From Solwaraspora sp. WMMD792 (GTDB taxonomy: Bacteria > Actinomycetota > Actinomycetes > Mycobacteriales > Micromonosporaceae), in assembly GCF_029626105.1 (NCBI RefSeq), contig NZ_JARUBH010000009.1:1178001-1242000 (forward strand): DNA of 64,000 bases, written 5' to 3'. Shown piece by piece: positions 21,368 through 29,899 of the stretch. Each line of letters starts with the position of its first letter. Positions within the stretch are counted from its first letter, which is position 1. The notes under the pieces were generated by a model that was not told the origin of the DNA, did not search any database, and worked only from the letters and a program-made list of their open reading frames with translations. The position numbers and the translations under genes are program-made.

Positions 21368-22507
21368 GTGGCGGACTGGTTGGACGGCCTGCGGCGGCGG
21401 GCCGAGCTGCGGGCCAAGGCCGGGCTGGCCCGCGAGCTGCGCCCCCGTACCGCCGACGACCCGCTGACCGACCTGGCCGGCAACGACTACCTCGGGCTGG
21501 CCGGCCGCGCCGAGGTGGTCGCGGCGGCGGCAGACGCCCTGCACCGGTACGGCCTCGGCGCGACCGGCTCGCGGCTGGTCCGTGGCTCCACCGACGCGCA
21601 CGCCGCGCTGGAGACCGACCTGGCCGACTGGCTCGGCGCCGACCGGGCGCTGGTCTTCTCCTCCGGCTACCTGGCCAACCTCGGCGCGGTCCGGGCGCTG
21701 GTCCGGCCCCGTACCCTGCTGGTCTGCGACGCGCACAACCACGCCTCGCTGATCGACGGCGGCCGGCTCGCCAGCGCGCAGACCGAGGTCGTCGCGCACG
21801 CCGACCCGGCTGTCGTGGACGCGGTGCTGACCGCCCACCCCGGGCGGCCCGCGGTGGTCGTCACCGAGTCGGTCTTCTCCGTCGACGGCGACCTGGCGCC
21901 GCTGGCCGCGCTGCACGCGGTCGTCCGCCGGCACGGTGCGCTGCTGCTGGTCGACGACGCGCACGCGCTCGGTGTCATCGGGCCGGCCGGTGCCGGCGGC
22001 GTCGCCGCCGCCGGGCTCGCCGGCCAACCCGACGTGGTGGTCACCGCCACCCTGTCCAAGGCGCTCGGCGGTGCCGGGGGCGTGCTGGCCGGGCCGCAGC
22101 CGCTGATCCGGCATGTGGTCGACACCGGGCGTACGTTCATCTTCGACACCGCGCTCGCCCCGGCGGTCGCCGCCGGGACGCACGCCGCGCTGACGCTGGC
22201 CCGTGACGGGGCGCGGCTGCGGGTCGAACTGGCCGACCGGGTCGCCGCCGCCGTGGGCCGGTTCACCGGGGCCGGTCTCGACGTCGGCGGGCCACCGGCC
22301 GGCGGGGTGGTGTCGATCGGCGCGCCCGGGCCGGAGACCGCGCTCGCCTGGGCGCGGGACTGCCGCGACCGGGGGGTCGCGGTCGGCTGCTTCCGACCAC
22401 CGTCTACCCCCGACCAGCGGGCCCGGCTGCGGATCACGGTCAACGTCGGGATTCCCCGGGCCGACTTCGACCGGGCGCTCGACGTGATCGTGGAGTGCGC
22501 GCCGTGA
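21368..22507 (+). CDS. bioF: 8-amino-7-oxononanoate synthase
   Basis: This 379-residue PLP enzyme of the alpha-oxoamine synthase family joins pimeloyl-ACP (or -CoA) and alanine. The PLP lysine is in TLSKALGGAGG. The PLP-pocket motifs SGYLANLG and VDDAHALGVIG are present. The GTG start follows GAGGGGGA. It overlaps bioD by four bases (GTGA). bioA, the next enzyme in the pathway, is absent from this window. Confidence 0.95.
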   Translation: MADWLDGLRRRAELRAKAGLARELRPRTADDPLTDLAGNDYLGLAGRAEVVAAAADALHRYGLGATGSRLVRGSTDAHAALETDLADWLGADRALVFSSGYLANLGAVRALVRPRTLLVCDAHNHASLIDGGRLASAQTEVVAHADPAVVDAVLTAHPGRPAVVVTESVFSVDGDLAPLAALHAVVRRHGALLLVDDAHALGVIGPAGAGGVAAAGLAGQPDVVVTATLSKALGGAGGVLAGPQPLIRHVVDTGRTFIFDTALAPAVAAGTHAALTLARDGARLRVELADRVAAAVGRFTGAGLDVGGPPAGGVVSIGAPGPETALAWARDCRDRGVAVGCFRPPSTPDQRARLRITVNVGIPRADFDRALDVIVECAP

Positions 22508-23229
22508 CCGGCTGGCACGGTGCGGTGGTCGTCACCGGCACCGACACCGGCGTCGGCAAGACCGTGGTGACCGCGGCGATCGCCGCCGCCGCTCAGGCCG
22601 CCGGCCTGCGGGTGGCGATGGTCAAGCCAGGTCAGACCGGCACGGTGACCGGCGAGCCGTCGGACGCCGACGTGGTGACCCGGCTGGCCGACCCGGCCAC
22701 CGTACGCACCATCGCCAGCTATCCCGAGCCGCTGGCCCCGCTGGCCGCCGCCCGGGTCGCCGCGGCCGAGCCGCTGGAGCTGTACGCGGCCGTCGACGCG
22801 GTACGTGAGGAGGCCGACAAGCACGATCTGGTACTGGTCGAAGGGGCCGGCGGGCTGCTGGTGCCGATGGGGCTGCGACCGTCCGGCGAGCCGTGGACCA
22901 TCGCCGACCTGGCGGTGTCGCTCGGCGCGCCGGCGGTGGTGGTGTCCCGGGCCGGGCTGGGCACCCTCAACCACACCGCGTTGACCCTGGAGGCGCTGGA
23001 CCGGCGGGCGGTCCCCGCCGGCGTGGTGCTCGGCGCCTGGCCGGCCGAGCCCGAACTGGTGCACTGGGCGAACCTGAGCGAACTGGTCCCGACCATGGTC
23101 GGCGCGGTGCCCGATGGCGCCGGCACCCTCGAACCGGGGGTGTTCCGCCGCTCCGCGCCCGGCTGGCTGACCCCGGCGCTGTACGGCGTACTGGACGACT
23201 GGCGGGCGTGGGCGGACGAGACCAGTTGA
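22504..23229 (+). CDS. bioD: Dethiobiotin synthetase
   Basis: This 241-residue ATP-dependent carboxylase closes the ureido ring of dethiobiotin. The P-loop is GTDTGVGKT near the N terminus; KPGQTG and EGAGGLLVP are family signatures. GTG at 22504 was chosen because it overlaps the bioF stop and has GTGGAG eight bases upstream. A second GTG at 22495 is possible. It is convergent with the P450 gene, 25 bp away, with no obvious terminator hairpin. Confidence 0.95.
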   Translation: MTGWHGAVVVTGTDTGVGKTVVTAAIAAAAQAAGLRVAMVKPGQTGTVTGEPSDADVVTRLADPATVRTIASYPEPLAPLAAARVAAAEPLELYAAVDAVREEADKHDLVLVEGAGGLLVPMGLRPSGEPWTIADLAVSLGAPAVVVSRAGLGTLNHTALTLEALDRRAVPAGVVLGAWPAEPELVHWANLSELVPTMVGAVPDGAGTLEPGVFRRSAPGWLTPALYGVLDDWRAWADETS

Positions 23230-23254
23230 CCACCGTGCCTCGCGCGGGTCAGCG

Positions 23255-24457
23255 TCAGCCCGCCGGGGCGGTGTCCGGCGGCGGCCGGGTGTCCGGCGGC
23301 GGCCGCCGGATCACCAGCGCGTCCGGCATCCGGAACGACAGGTTGTCCGGTGACCACGGCGCCCGGACCACCTCGGCGCCGGTGAGCAGCGGCACCGCCT
23401 GGCCGACCACCACCGCCGTCTCCATCCTGGCCAGCTGCGCCCCCACACAGCGGTGCGCCCCGGCACCGAAGGCCAGATGCCGGCGGGAACCCGGCTGACC
23501 GGGGACGAACTGGTCGGTCCGCGCCACCACGGCCGGATCCCGGCCGGCCGCGGCCAGCCAGAGCACGATGCTCGACCCGGCGGGCACCGGCACGCCGGCC
23601 ACCGTCGTGTCGAGCGCCGCCCGCCGCCGCCAGGTGACGATCGGCGGCACCAGGCGCAGCCCCTCCTCGACCACGTCGTCGACGTCGATCGAGCCGTCGG
23701 CGAGCCCGGCGAGCACCGCCGGCTCACCGGCCAGCCGGTGCAGCAGCAGCGTCAGAAACTGCGAGGTGGTCTCCTGCCCGGCGACCAGCAGGAAGAACAG
23801 CGCCCCGACCACCGAGTCGGCCGGCTGCCCGGCGTCGCGCAGCGACTTCGCCAGCCCGCCGCCGGTCGCCGCGAAGTCCCGCAGCACGGTGTGGAACCGG
23901 CCCACCGTGTGGGCCAGCTCGTGCTGTCGGTCGGCGTCGACCGGAGCCCAGAACAGCTCCAGTGCGGCGCGGGCGAACCGCTTCACCGTGTCGGTCGCGG
24001 CCGGCGGCAACTGCACCAGCCGGGCCAGCACCAGCAGCGGCAGGTCGGCGGCCAGCCCGGCGTACAGGTCGACCCGGCCGCCGGCGGCCAGCGTCGCCGC
24101 CAGCCCGGCCACCCGTTCGCGGACCAGCCCGGCCAGCCAGTCCCGTTGGGCGGCGACCCGGGTCGGGTGCAGCGCCTCGGCGACCACCGCCCGGATCGCC
24201 GGATGGCTCGCGGTGCCGTTGTTCGCCAGCGTCGGCGGCAGCCGGAAACCGTACGAGGCCAGCACCCGCAGCGCGGTGACCGGCACCGGGGTGACCGCGT
24301 CCAGGGCGTTGTCCGGCCGGAAGGTCGCCGGATCGGCGAGCACCTGACGGACCAGGGCGTGTCGGGTCACCAGCAGGTGCGGGGCACCGGTGTGGTCGGC
24401 GACCCGGACCACCGGCGGCCACTGGTCGTCGACCGTCTCCCAGTTGCGGAACAGCAC
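23255..24457 (-). CDS. Cytochrome P450
   Basis: This 400-residue soluble bacterial P450 has the I-helix oxygen-binding motif AGQETTS, the K-helix ExxR (EEGLRL) and the heme loop HLAFGAGAHRCVGAQLAR, with the Cys ligand at about residue 337. It begins with GTG four bases after the stop of the methyltransferase gene, so the two form one operon. It ends 25 bp from bioD on the other strand. In Bacillus the P450 BioI makes pimeloyl groups for biotin; a similar role here is possible from position alone. A tailoring enzyme is equally possible. No dedicated ferredoxin is nearby. Confidence 0.88.
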   Translation of the reverse strand: MLFRNWETVDDQWPPVVRVADHTGAPHLLVTRHALVRQVLADPATFRPDNALDAVTPVPVTALRVLASYGFRLPPTLANNGTASHPAIRAVVAEALHPTRVAAQRDWLAGLVRERVAGLAATLAAGGRVDLYAGLAADLPLLVLARLVQLPPAATDTVKRFARAALELFWAPVDADRQHELAHTVGRFHTVLRDFAATGGGLAKSLRDAGQPADSVVGALFFLLVAGQETTSQFLTLLLHRLAGEPAVLAGLADGSIDVDDVVEEGLRLVPPIVTWRRRAALDTTVAGVPVPAGSSIVLWLAAAGRDPAVVARTDQFVPGQPGSRRHLAFGAGAHRCVGAQLARMETAVVVGQAVPLLTGAEVVRAPWSPDNLSFRMPDALVIRRPPPDTRPPPDTAPAG

Positions 24458-24461
24458 CCGG

Positions 24462-25157
24462 TCACGCTAGCGCCCGCGCCGGGCGGCGGACCGGCGGGCG
24501 CAGCTGCCAGACCCGGGTACGCCGGACCCGGACGCTCTCCAGCGCCGGCGGCACCGGCACCTGGTAGTCGGCCAGCTCGGTGAACCGCTCCCGGGGCAGG
24601 TACGCCCGGTCCGGGTCACCGACCAGCACCCGGGCTCCGTCGGCGGCGGCGCCCAGCAGGAAGCGCAGCATCCGCGCGGCCATCGCCTCGCTGTAGAACA
24701 CGTCACCGGCCAGCACCACCTGCGCGTCGCCGTGATCGCCGTCGAGCAGATCGGCGACGGTGACGTCCAGCCGTACCCGGTTGGCGGCGGCGTTGAGGCT
24801 GGCGGCGGCGCCGGCCACCGGGTCCACGTCGACCGCGCGTACCGTCGCCGCCGCTGCCCTGGCCGCCGCGATGGCGACCAACCCGGATCCGCTGGCCAGA
24901 TCCAGCACCCGCAGGCCGGTGACGGTCTGCGGATGGTCCAGCAGGAACCGGGCCAACGCCTGACCGCCGGCCCAGGGGAACGCCCAGAACGGCGGTGGTT
25001 GTTCGCTGCGGAACTCGCCCTCGGTCAGCTCCCACAGGCCGATCGGCTCGGCCGCCTGGTAGAGCCGCAGCTCCGGCACGTGGGTCACCGGGGCGAGCCG
25101 GGCGTGGGCACGGACGAAGGTCGACAGCTCGGCGCTGGACAGATCAGTGGTCACCAT
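24462..25157 (-). CDS. Class I SAM-dependent methyltransferase, ETFB-KMT-like
   Basis: This 231-residue methyltransferase has motif I as VLDLASGSGLVAIAAAR and the acidic motif VDVDPVAGAAA. It also has AGDVFYSEAMAARM, resembling the DxFY region of protein lysine methyltransferases of the METTL20/ETFB type. The N-terminal PPFWAFPWAGGQALAR is also typical of that group. The substrate may therefore be a protein lysine, but this is only a family-level inference. It leads a two-gene operon with the P450. The divergent region upstream holds a short perfect palindrome. Confidence 0.78.
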   Translation of the reverse strand: MVTTDLSSAELSTFVRAHARLAPVTHVPELRLYQAAEPIGLWELTEGEFRSEQPPPFWAFPWAGGQALARFLLDHPQTVTGLRVLDLASGSGLVAIAAARAAAATVRAVDVDPVAGAAASLNAAANRVRLDVTVADLLDGDHGDAQVVLAGDVFYSEAMAARMLRFLLGAAADGARVLVGDPDRAYLPRERFTELADYQVPVPPALESVRVRRTRVWQLRPPVRRPARALA

Positions 25158-25211
25158 CCGGATTGTGCCCGGTCGGTCCGGCGAGCGCCGGTCGCGGCCA
25201 GCGGTTACCGG

Positions 25212-25229
25212 TTCACCACAGGTGGTGAA
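25212..25229. promoter_or_regulatory. Palindrome upstream of the methyltransferase-P450 operon
   Basis: TTCACCAC and GTGGTGAA are perfect 8-bp arms around AG. It lies about 55 bp before the methyltransferase start and about 170 bp before the next gene on the other strand. It looks like an operator; the regulator is unknown. Confidence 0.5.
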
Positions 25230-25399
25230 TTAACCCGTTTCAGTTCGCACTGGGTGAGAAGAACGGACCCTGTCCGGTCCACCGGTACGGCCGTACCGTG
25301 GCCAGTGGACACGGCGACGGCCGTACCGGTGGGCACCGGATACGGACGATCGACACGGCAACGCTGGGACGGATGCCGGGTGGCAACCCGGAGAAGGTG

Positions 25400-26341
25400 G
25401 TGAGCTGGGTGGGGCGAATCGCGGCCCGGGTCGGGGTCGGGCTGGCCGCAGCGGCCGGACTGGTGCTGACCGCGGCGACACCGGCGTTCGCCCAGGGCGG
25501 CTACCGGGCGCAGGTCACCGAGCTGCCGGACGAGGCGGTCGCGGGTGCCGGGCCGGTCGGGATGACCGTGGTGGTCAGCCGGAACCTCGGCGGCGAGTGC
25601 GAGAAGGTCCGCTGGTCGTTGGTGCTGCGCTCGGACGGTGTCGGCCTCGACGAGATCCGGGCGGCCCGGGTCGAGCAGGGCGCGGCGTTCGCGGTCGACG
25701 TGCAGACCGACGGTGACGACGCCCGGCTGACCGACGTGCAGCTCGATCCCGGCATCCTCTGCGCCGACCGCACGGTCACCGCGCAGTACCAGTTCAGCTT
25801 CGCCGACGACGCCGAGGGCAAGGTGACCTTCACCGTCGAGGCGTACGACGAGAACACGCAGTTGCTGGCCGACACTGCGGCGACCCTGCCGGTGGTCGGC
25901 GAGCCCGGTGGCTCGGATCCCGAGCCGTCCGAGTCGGCCGAGGAGCCGGTGGGCAGCCAGCCCGAGGCCGCGGTGCCGGACGGCGACGCACCGGCCGGGG
26001 CCGGTGGTGGTGGCCCGCAGCTGGTGGACGCGATCCCGGCCGGCGATGCCTCCGGTATCCCGGTCGCCTGGTTCGTCGCCGGCGGCGCGATGGTCTTCGT
26101 CGGCTTCGGCCTGCTGCTGCGGGTCCGGGCCCGGCTGATGCGCGGCCTCGCCGACCCCGACGACGCGGTGCCGGCCGTCGCCGGTGCCGGTGTGGGCGCC
26201 GGGGCACCCCCGTTCGGCGGCTGGAGCCCGTCGAGTCGGGCCGGCCGGACCGGTCGCTTCGGCTCAGGCCGGCAGGCCGACCCGGGCGGCCGCCGCCGGC
26301 CAGGCCTCGGCGCCGGCCGCCGTGGGCAGATACGTCCGTAA
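25400..26341 (+). CDS. Secreted, membrane-anchored hypothetical protein
   Basis: This 313-residue protein has a signal peptide (hydrophobic core ending AFA-QGG near residue 32) and an extracellular beta-rich domain with two cysteines (GGECEKV and GILCADR). An acidic Pro/Ser/Glu linker follows, and a membrane span at about 220-240 (VAWFVAGGAMVFVGFGLLL) is followed by RVRAR. The layout suggests a cell-surface domain anchored at the C terminus. GTG at 25400 has GGAG six bases upstream; ATG at 25373 is an alternative. The Arg/Gly-rich tail overlaps the 3' end of rhaB on the other strand by 78 bp. No family was recognised. Confidence 0.65.
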   Translation: MSWVGRIAARVGVGLAAAAGLVLTAATPAFAQGGYRAQVTELPDEAVAGAGPVGMTVVVSRNLGGECEKVRWSLVLRSDGVGLDEIRAARVEQGAAFAVDVQTDGDDARLTDVQLDPGILCADRTVTAQYQFSFADDAEGKVTFTVEAYDENTQLLADTAATLPVVGEPGGSDPEPSESAEEPVGSQPEAAVPDGDAPAGAGGGGPQLVDAIPAGDASGIPVAWFVAGGAMVFVGFGLLLRVRARLMRGLADPDDAVPAVAGAGVGAGAPPFGGWSPSSRAGRTGRFGSGRQADPGGRRRPGLGAGRRGQIRP

Positions 26342-27745
26342 CCGGCGACCGCGTCGGATCAACGCCCGCAGCTCGGCGAGTCCGCCCCGGACGGTGCCGG
26401 CGGCTCGGGCCTGCACCACGACGTTGCCGAGCGCGGTCGCCTCGACCGGGCCGGCGACCACCGGCAGCCCGCAGGCGTCCGCGGTGAGCTGGCAGAGCAG
26501 TTCGTTGCGGGCTCCGCCGCCGACCAGATGCACCACGGTCACCTCGTGGTCGGCGAGTTCGGCCGCCTGACGTACCGCCGACCGGTGGGCGAGGGCGAGG
26601 CTGTCGACGACGCAGCGGACCACGGCGGCGGGCGAGTCCGGCACCGGCTGACCGGTGTCCGCGCACGCCCGGGCCAGCCGGGCCGGCATGTCACCGGGTG
26701 GCAGGAACGCCGGGTCGTCCGGGTTGACCACCGCGGCGAGCGGCGGCTGGCGGGCGGCCTGCGTGAGTACCGCCGCCAGCTCCACCGGCCGGCCCCGCTC
26801 CCGCCAGTGCCGTAGGCATTCCTGCAGCAGCCAGAGACCCATCACGTTACGCAGGTACCGTACGGTGCCGTCGACGCCGGCCTCGTTGCTGAAGTTCGCC
26901 GCCCGGCTGGCCGCCGACAGCACCGGTGCGGCCAGTTCGAGCCCGACCAGCGACCAGGTGCCGCACGAGATGAACGCGAACGATCCGTCCACCGCCGGTA
27001 CGGCGACCACCGCCGACGCGGTGTCGTGCGAGCCGACCGTGGTCACCGGCACCGGCCGGTCGGCACCGATCGCGGACCGTACCTGACGACGCAGTTCGCC
27101 GGCCGGCTCACCCGGCCGGCGCAGCGGGCCGAAGAGCCGCTGCGGGATGCCGGCGTCGGCGATCACGTCTGTCGCCCAGCGGCGGGTGCGCACGTCGAGC
27201 AGCTGGGTGGTGGAGGCGTTGGTGACCTCGGTGCCGACCTGCCCGGTCAGCCAGTAGGCGAGCAGGTCGGGGATCATCAGCAGCCGGTCGGCGGCCGCCA
27301 GCGTCGGCGTGTCGGCGGCGGCGACCAGCTGGAACAGCGTGTTGAACGGCAGTTGCTGCACGCCGGTGGTCCGGTAGAGCCGGTCGGCGCCGAGCCGGGC
27401 GACCACCCGGTCGGCGACCCCGTCGGTGCGCCGGTCGCGGTAGTGCACCGGGTTGGCGAGCAGATCACCCCCGCTGTCCAACAGCCCGTAGTCGACCGCC
27501 CACGAATCGACGCCGATGCTGGTCAGATCGGCCCGGCGGGCCACCGCCGCCCGCAACCCGGTCACACTCTGCGAGTACAGCCGCAGTACGTCCCAGTACA
27601 GGGTGCCGGCCACCTGCACCGCGTCGTTGTCGAACCGGTGCACCTCGGTCAGCGTGACACCGTCCGGGTCGACCTCGCCGAGCATTACCCGGCCGCTGGC
27701 CGCGCCGAGATCGACGGCGGCCACCGCCGCCCGGTCGGTGGTCAC
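26264..27745 (-). CDS. rhaB: Rhamnulokinase
   Basis: This 493-residue FGGY-family sugar kinase phosphorylates L-rhamnulose to L-rhamnulose 1-phosphate. The N terminus AVDLGAASGRVMLG is the rhamnulokinase form of the phosphate-1 motif. VDSWAVDYGLLD, VGSHDTASAVVAVP and ISCGTWSLVGLE are further family markers. It is the last gene of the rha operon. Its GTG overlaps the aldolase-dehydrogenase stop by four bases. Its 3' end overlaps the convergent surface-protein gene. Confidence 0.95.
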   Translation of the reverse strand: MTTDRAAVAAVDLGAASGRVMLGEVDPDGVTLTEVHRFDNDAVQVAGTLYWDVLRLYSQSVTGLRAAVARRADLTSIGVDSWAVDYGLLDSGGDLLANPVHYRDRRTDGVADRVVARLGADRLYRTTGVQQLPFNTLFQLVAAADTPTLAAADRLLMIPDLLAYWLTGQVGTEVTNASTTQLLDVRTRRWATDVIADAGIPQRLFGPLRRPGEPAGELRRQVRSAIGADRPVPVTTVGSHDTASAVVAVPAVDGSFAFISCGTWSLVGLELAAPVLSAASRAANFSNEAGVDGTVRYLRNVMGLWLLQECLRHWRERGRPVELAAVLTQAARQPPLAAVVNPDDPAFLPPGDMPARLARACADTGQPVPDSPAAVVRCVVDSLALAHRSAVRQAAELADHEVTVVHLVGGGARNELLCQLTADACGLPVVAGPVEATALGNVVVQARAAGTVRGGLAELRALIRRGRRLRTYLPTAAGAEAWPAAAARVGLPA

Positions 27746-29898
27746 CGGAGGAAGGCCGCGGGTACGCCGGCGTCGACCGGCAGGTGGGTGCCGGTGGTGT
27801 GGGAGAGGTCGTCGGTGGCCAGCACGAAGACGGCGTTCGCCACGTGCTCCGGCAGCACCTCACGCTTCAACAGCGTGCGGCGGGCGTAGAACGCGCCCAG
27901 CTCCGCCTCGGGTACGCCGTACACGGCGGCCCGCTGGGCACCCCAGCCGGCGGCGAAGATCCCCGAGCCGCGGACCACGCCGTCCGGGTTGACGCCGTTC
28001 ACCCGGATGCCGTGTGCGCCCAGCTCGGCGGCGAGCAGCCGCACCTGGTGCGCCTGATCCGCCTTTGCCGCGCCGTACGCGACGTTCTCCGGCCCGGCGA
28101 ACACCGAGTTCTTGCTGACCACGTAGATGATGTCGCCGCCGAGAGCCTGGTCGACCATGATCCGGGCGGCGGCCCGGGACACCAGGAACGACCCGCGTGC
28201 CATCACCCGGTGCTGCCGGTCCCAGTCGTCGTCGGTGGTCTCCAGCAGCGGCCGGGACAGCGACAACCCGGCGTTGTTGACGACCAGGTCGACCCCGCCG
28301 AAGACCAGCGCGGCACGCGCCAGTGCCGTCTCGACCGCATTGGCGTCGGTGACGTCCACGGTGACCGCGACCGCCCGGTCCGGCCCGCCGATCCCGCCGG
28401 CCACCTCGGCGGCGGCCGCGCCGTCGCGGTCGGCGACGACCACGCTGGCGCCCTCGCCGGCCAACCGGCGGGCGGTGGCCGCGCCGATACCCGACCCGCC
28501 GCCGGTGACCAGCGCGACCCGCCCGGCCAACGGCCGGGGCGCCGGCAGCCGGCGCAGCTTCGCCTCTTCCAACGCCCAGTATTCGATGCGGAACTTCTCC
28601 GCCTCGCCGATCGGCGTGTACGTCGACACCGCCTCGGCGCCGCGCATCGCCTCGATCGCGTTGCGGTAGTACTCGCCGGCGATCCGGGCCGTCGCGGCGT
28701 CCCGCCCGTAGCTGAACATGCCGACCCCCGGCACCAGCACGATCGTCGGATCGGCGCCGCGCATCGGCGGCGAGTCCGGTCCGGCGTACCGCTGGTAGTA
28801 GGCCCGGTACGCGTCCCGGTACCGCTGGTGCAGCTCACCGAGCCGGTCGCGGACCTCGGCCAGCGGGGTGTCCGCCGGCAGGTCCAGCAGCAGGGGCCGG
28901 ACCCGGGTCCGTAGGAAGTGGTCCGGGCAGGAGGTGCCGAGCTCGGCCAGCCGGGGGAGCGCCGTACGGGACAGGAAGTCCAGCACCGCCGGGTCGTCGC
29001 TGAACTGGCCGACCTGCCGGCCGTCGGTGCTGACCAGGCCACGGATCAGCGGGGCGAGCGCGGCGGCGCGGGCGGCCCGCTGGTCGGCGGCGAGCGCCGC
29101 GTACCCGTCCCGGACCGGCCCGAACGGCTCCGGACGGCCGTGTTCGGCCAGGAACCGGTCGATGCCGGAGATGATCTCCATTGACCTGGCTTCGCACTCG
29201 TCGCTGGTCGCCCCCCACGCGGTGATCCCGTGCCCGCCGAGGATCACGCCGATCGCCTGCGGATTGTCCCGGGCCAGGGCGGCGATGTCGACGCCCAACT
29301 GGAAGCCGGGCCGCCGCCACGGCACCCACAGCACCCGGTCGCCGAAGCAGCGCCGGGTCAGCTCGGGCCCGTCGGCCGCCGTGGCGAAGGCCAGCCCGGC
29401 CTCCGGGTGCAGGTGGTCGACGTGGGCGGCGTCGATCAGGCCGTGCATCGCGGTGTCGATCGACGGGGCCGCGCCGCCCCGACCGTGCAGGCAGTAGTCG
29501 AGCGCCGGCACCATCTCGTCCTCACGTCGCGGCCCGACCGGCTTGCCGTGTCGGCGGCCCAGGTAGCGTCCGGCCAGCTCGTGCAGCCGGTCGACCCGCA
29601 GCACCGCCAGCCCGGCGTCGGTCAACGTGCCGATGTCGCCGCCGGAACCCTTGACCCACATCAGCTCGACCGGGTCGCCGGTGACCGGGTCGTCGGCGGT
29701 GGCCTTGGCGGAGATGTTGCCGCCACCGTAGTTCGTGGTCCGCCGGTCGGCGCCCAGCCGGTGGCCCCGGGCCAGCAGCGCGGCGACCTCGGGATGCCTG
29801 GCGGGCTGCGGGTGTCCGGCGGCGGGCTGTGGCTGTCCGGCGGTTTGTGGCTGTCCGGCGGTTTGTGGCTGTCCGGCGGTTTGTGGCTGTCCGCCCAT
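27742..29898 (-). CDS. rhaEW: Bifunctional rhamnulose-1-phosphate aldolase/lactaldehyde dehydrogenase
   Basis: This 718-residue fusion has a class II aldolase domain (about 45-450; TTNYGGGNISAK, and the metal histidines in HVDHLHPEA and GGHGITAWG). An SDR oxidoreductase domain follows (about 470-718; VTGGGSGIGAATA and catalytic YGAAK). The aldolase splits rhamnulose 1-phosphate to DHAP and L-lactaldehyde, and the SDR half oxidises the aldehyde. This is the YuxG/RhaEW form found in Bacillus and actinomycetes. The first 30 residues are a QPQTAG-type repeat coded by 18-bp tandem units, likely dispensable. It starts one base after the rhaI stop. Confidence 0.93.
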   Translation of the reverse strand: MGGQPQTAGQPQTAGQPQTAGQPQPAAGHPQPARHPEVAALLARGHRLGADRRTTNYGGGNISAKATADDPVTGDPVELMWVKGSGGDIGTLTDAGLAVLRVDRLHELAGRYLGRRHGKPVGPRREDEMVPALDYCLHGRGGAAPSIDTAMHGLIDAAHVDHLHPEAGLAFATAADGPELTRRCFGDRVLWVPWRRPGFQLGVDIAALARDNPQAIGVILGGHGITAWGATSDECEARSMEIISGIDRFLAEHGRPEPFGPVRDGYAALAADQRAARAAALAPLIRGLVSTDGRQVGQFSDDPAVLDFLSRTALPRLAELGTSCPDHFLRTRVRPLLLDLPADTPLAEVRDRLGELHQRYRDAYRAYYQRYAGPDSPPMRGADPTIVLVPGVGMFSYGRDAATARIAGEYYRNAIEAMRGAEAVSTYTPIGEAEKFRIEYWALEEAKLRRLPAPRPLAGRVALVTGGGSGIGAATARRLAGEGASVVVADRDGAAAAEVAGGIGGPDRAVAVTVDVTDANAVETALARAALVFGGVDLVVNNAGLSLSRPLLETTDDDWDRQHRVMARGSFLVSRAAARIMVDQALGGDIIYVVSKNSVFAGPENVAYGAAKADQAHQVRLLAAELGAHGIRVNGVNPDGVVRGSGIFAAGWGAQRAAVYGVPEAELGAFYARRTLLKREVLPEHVANAVFVLATDDLSHTTGTHLPVDAGVPAAFLR
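29825..29892 (-). repeat. 18-bp tandem repeats inside the rhaEW start region
   Basis: About four units of GTCCGGCGGTTTGTGGCT (plus-strand reading), three nearly perfect, encode a repeating GQPQTA peptide right after the start codon. The repeat number may vary by slippage without breaking the frame. Confidence 0.8.
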
Positions 29899-29899
29899 C

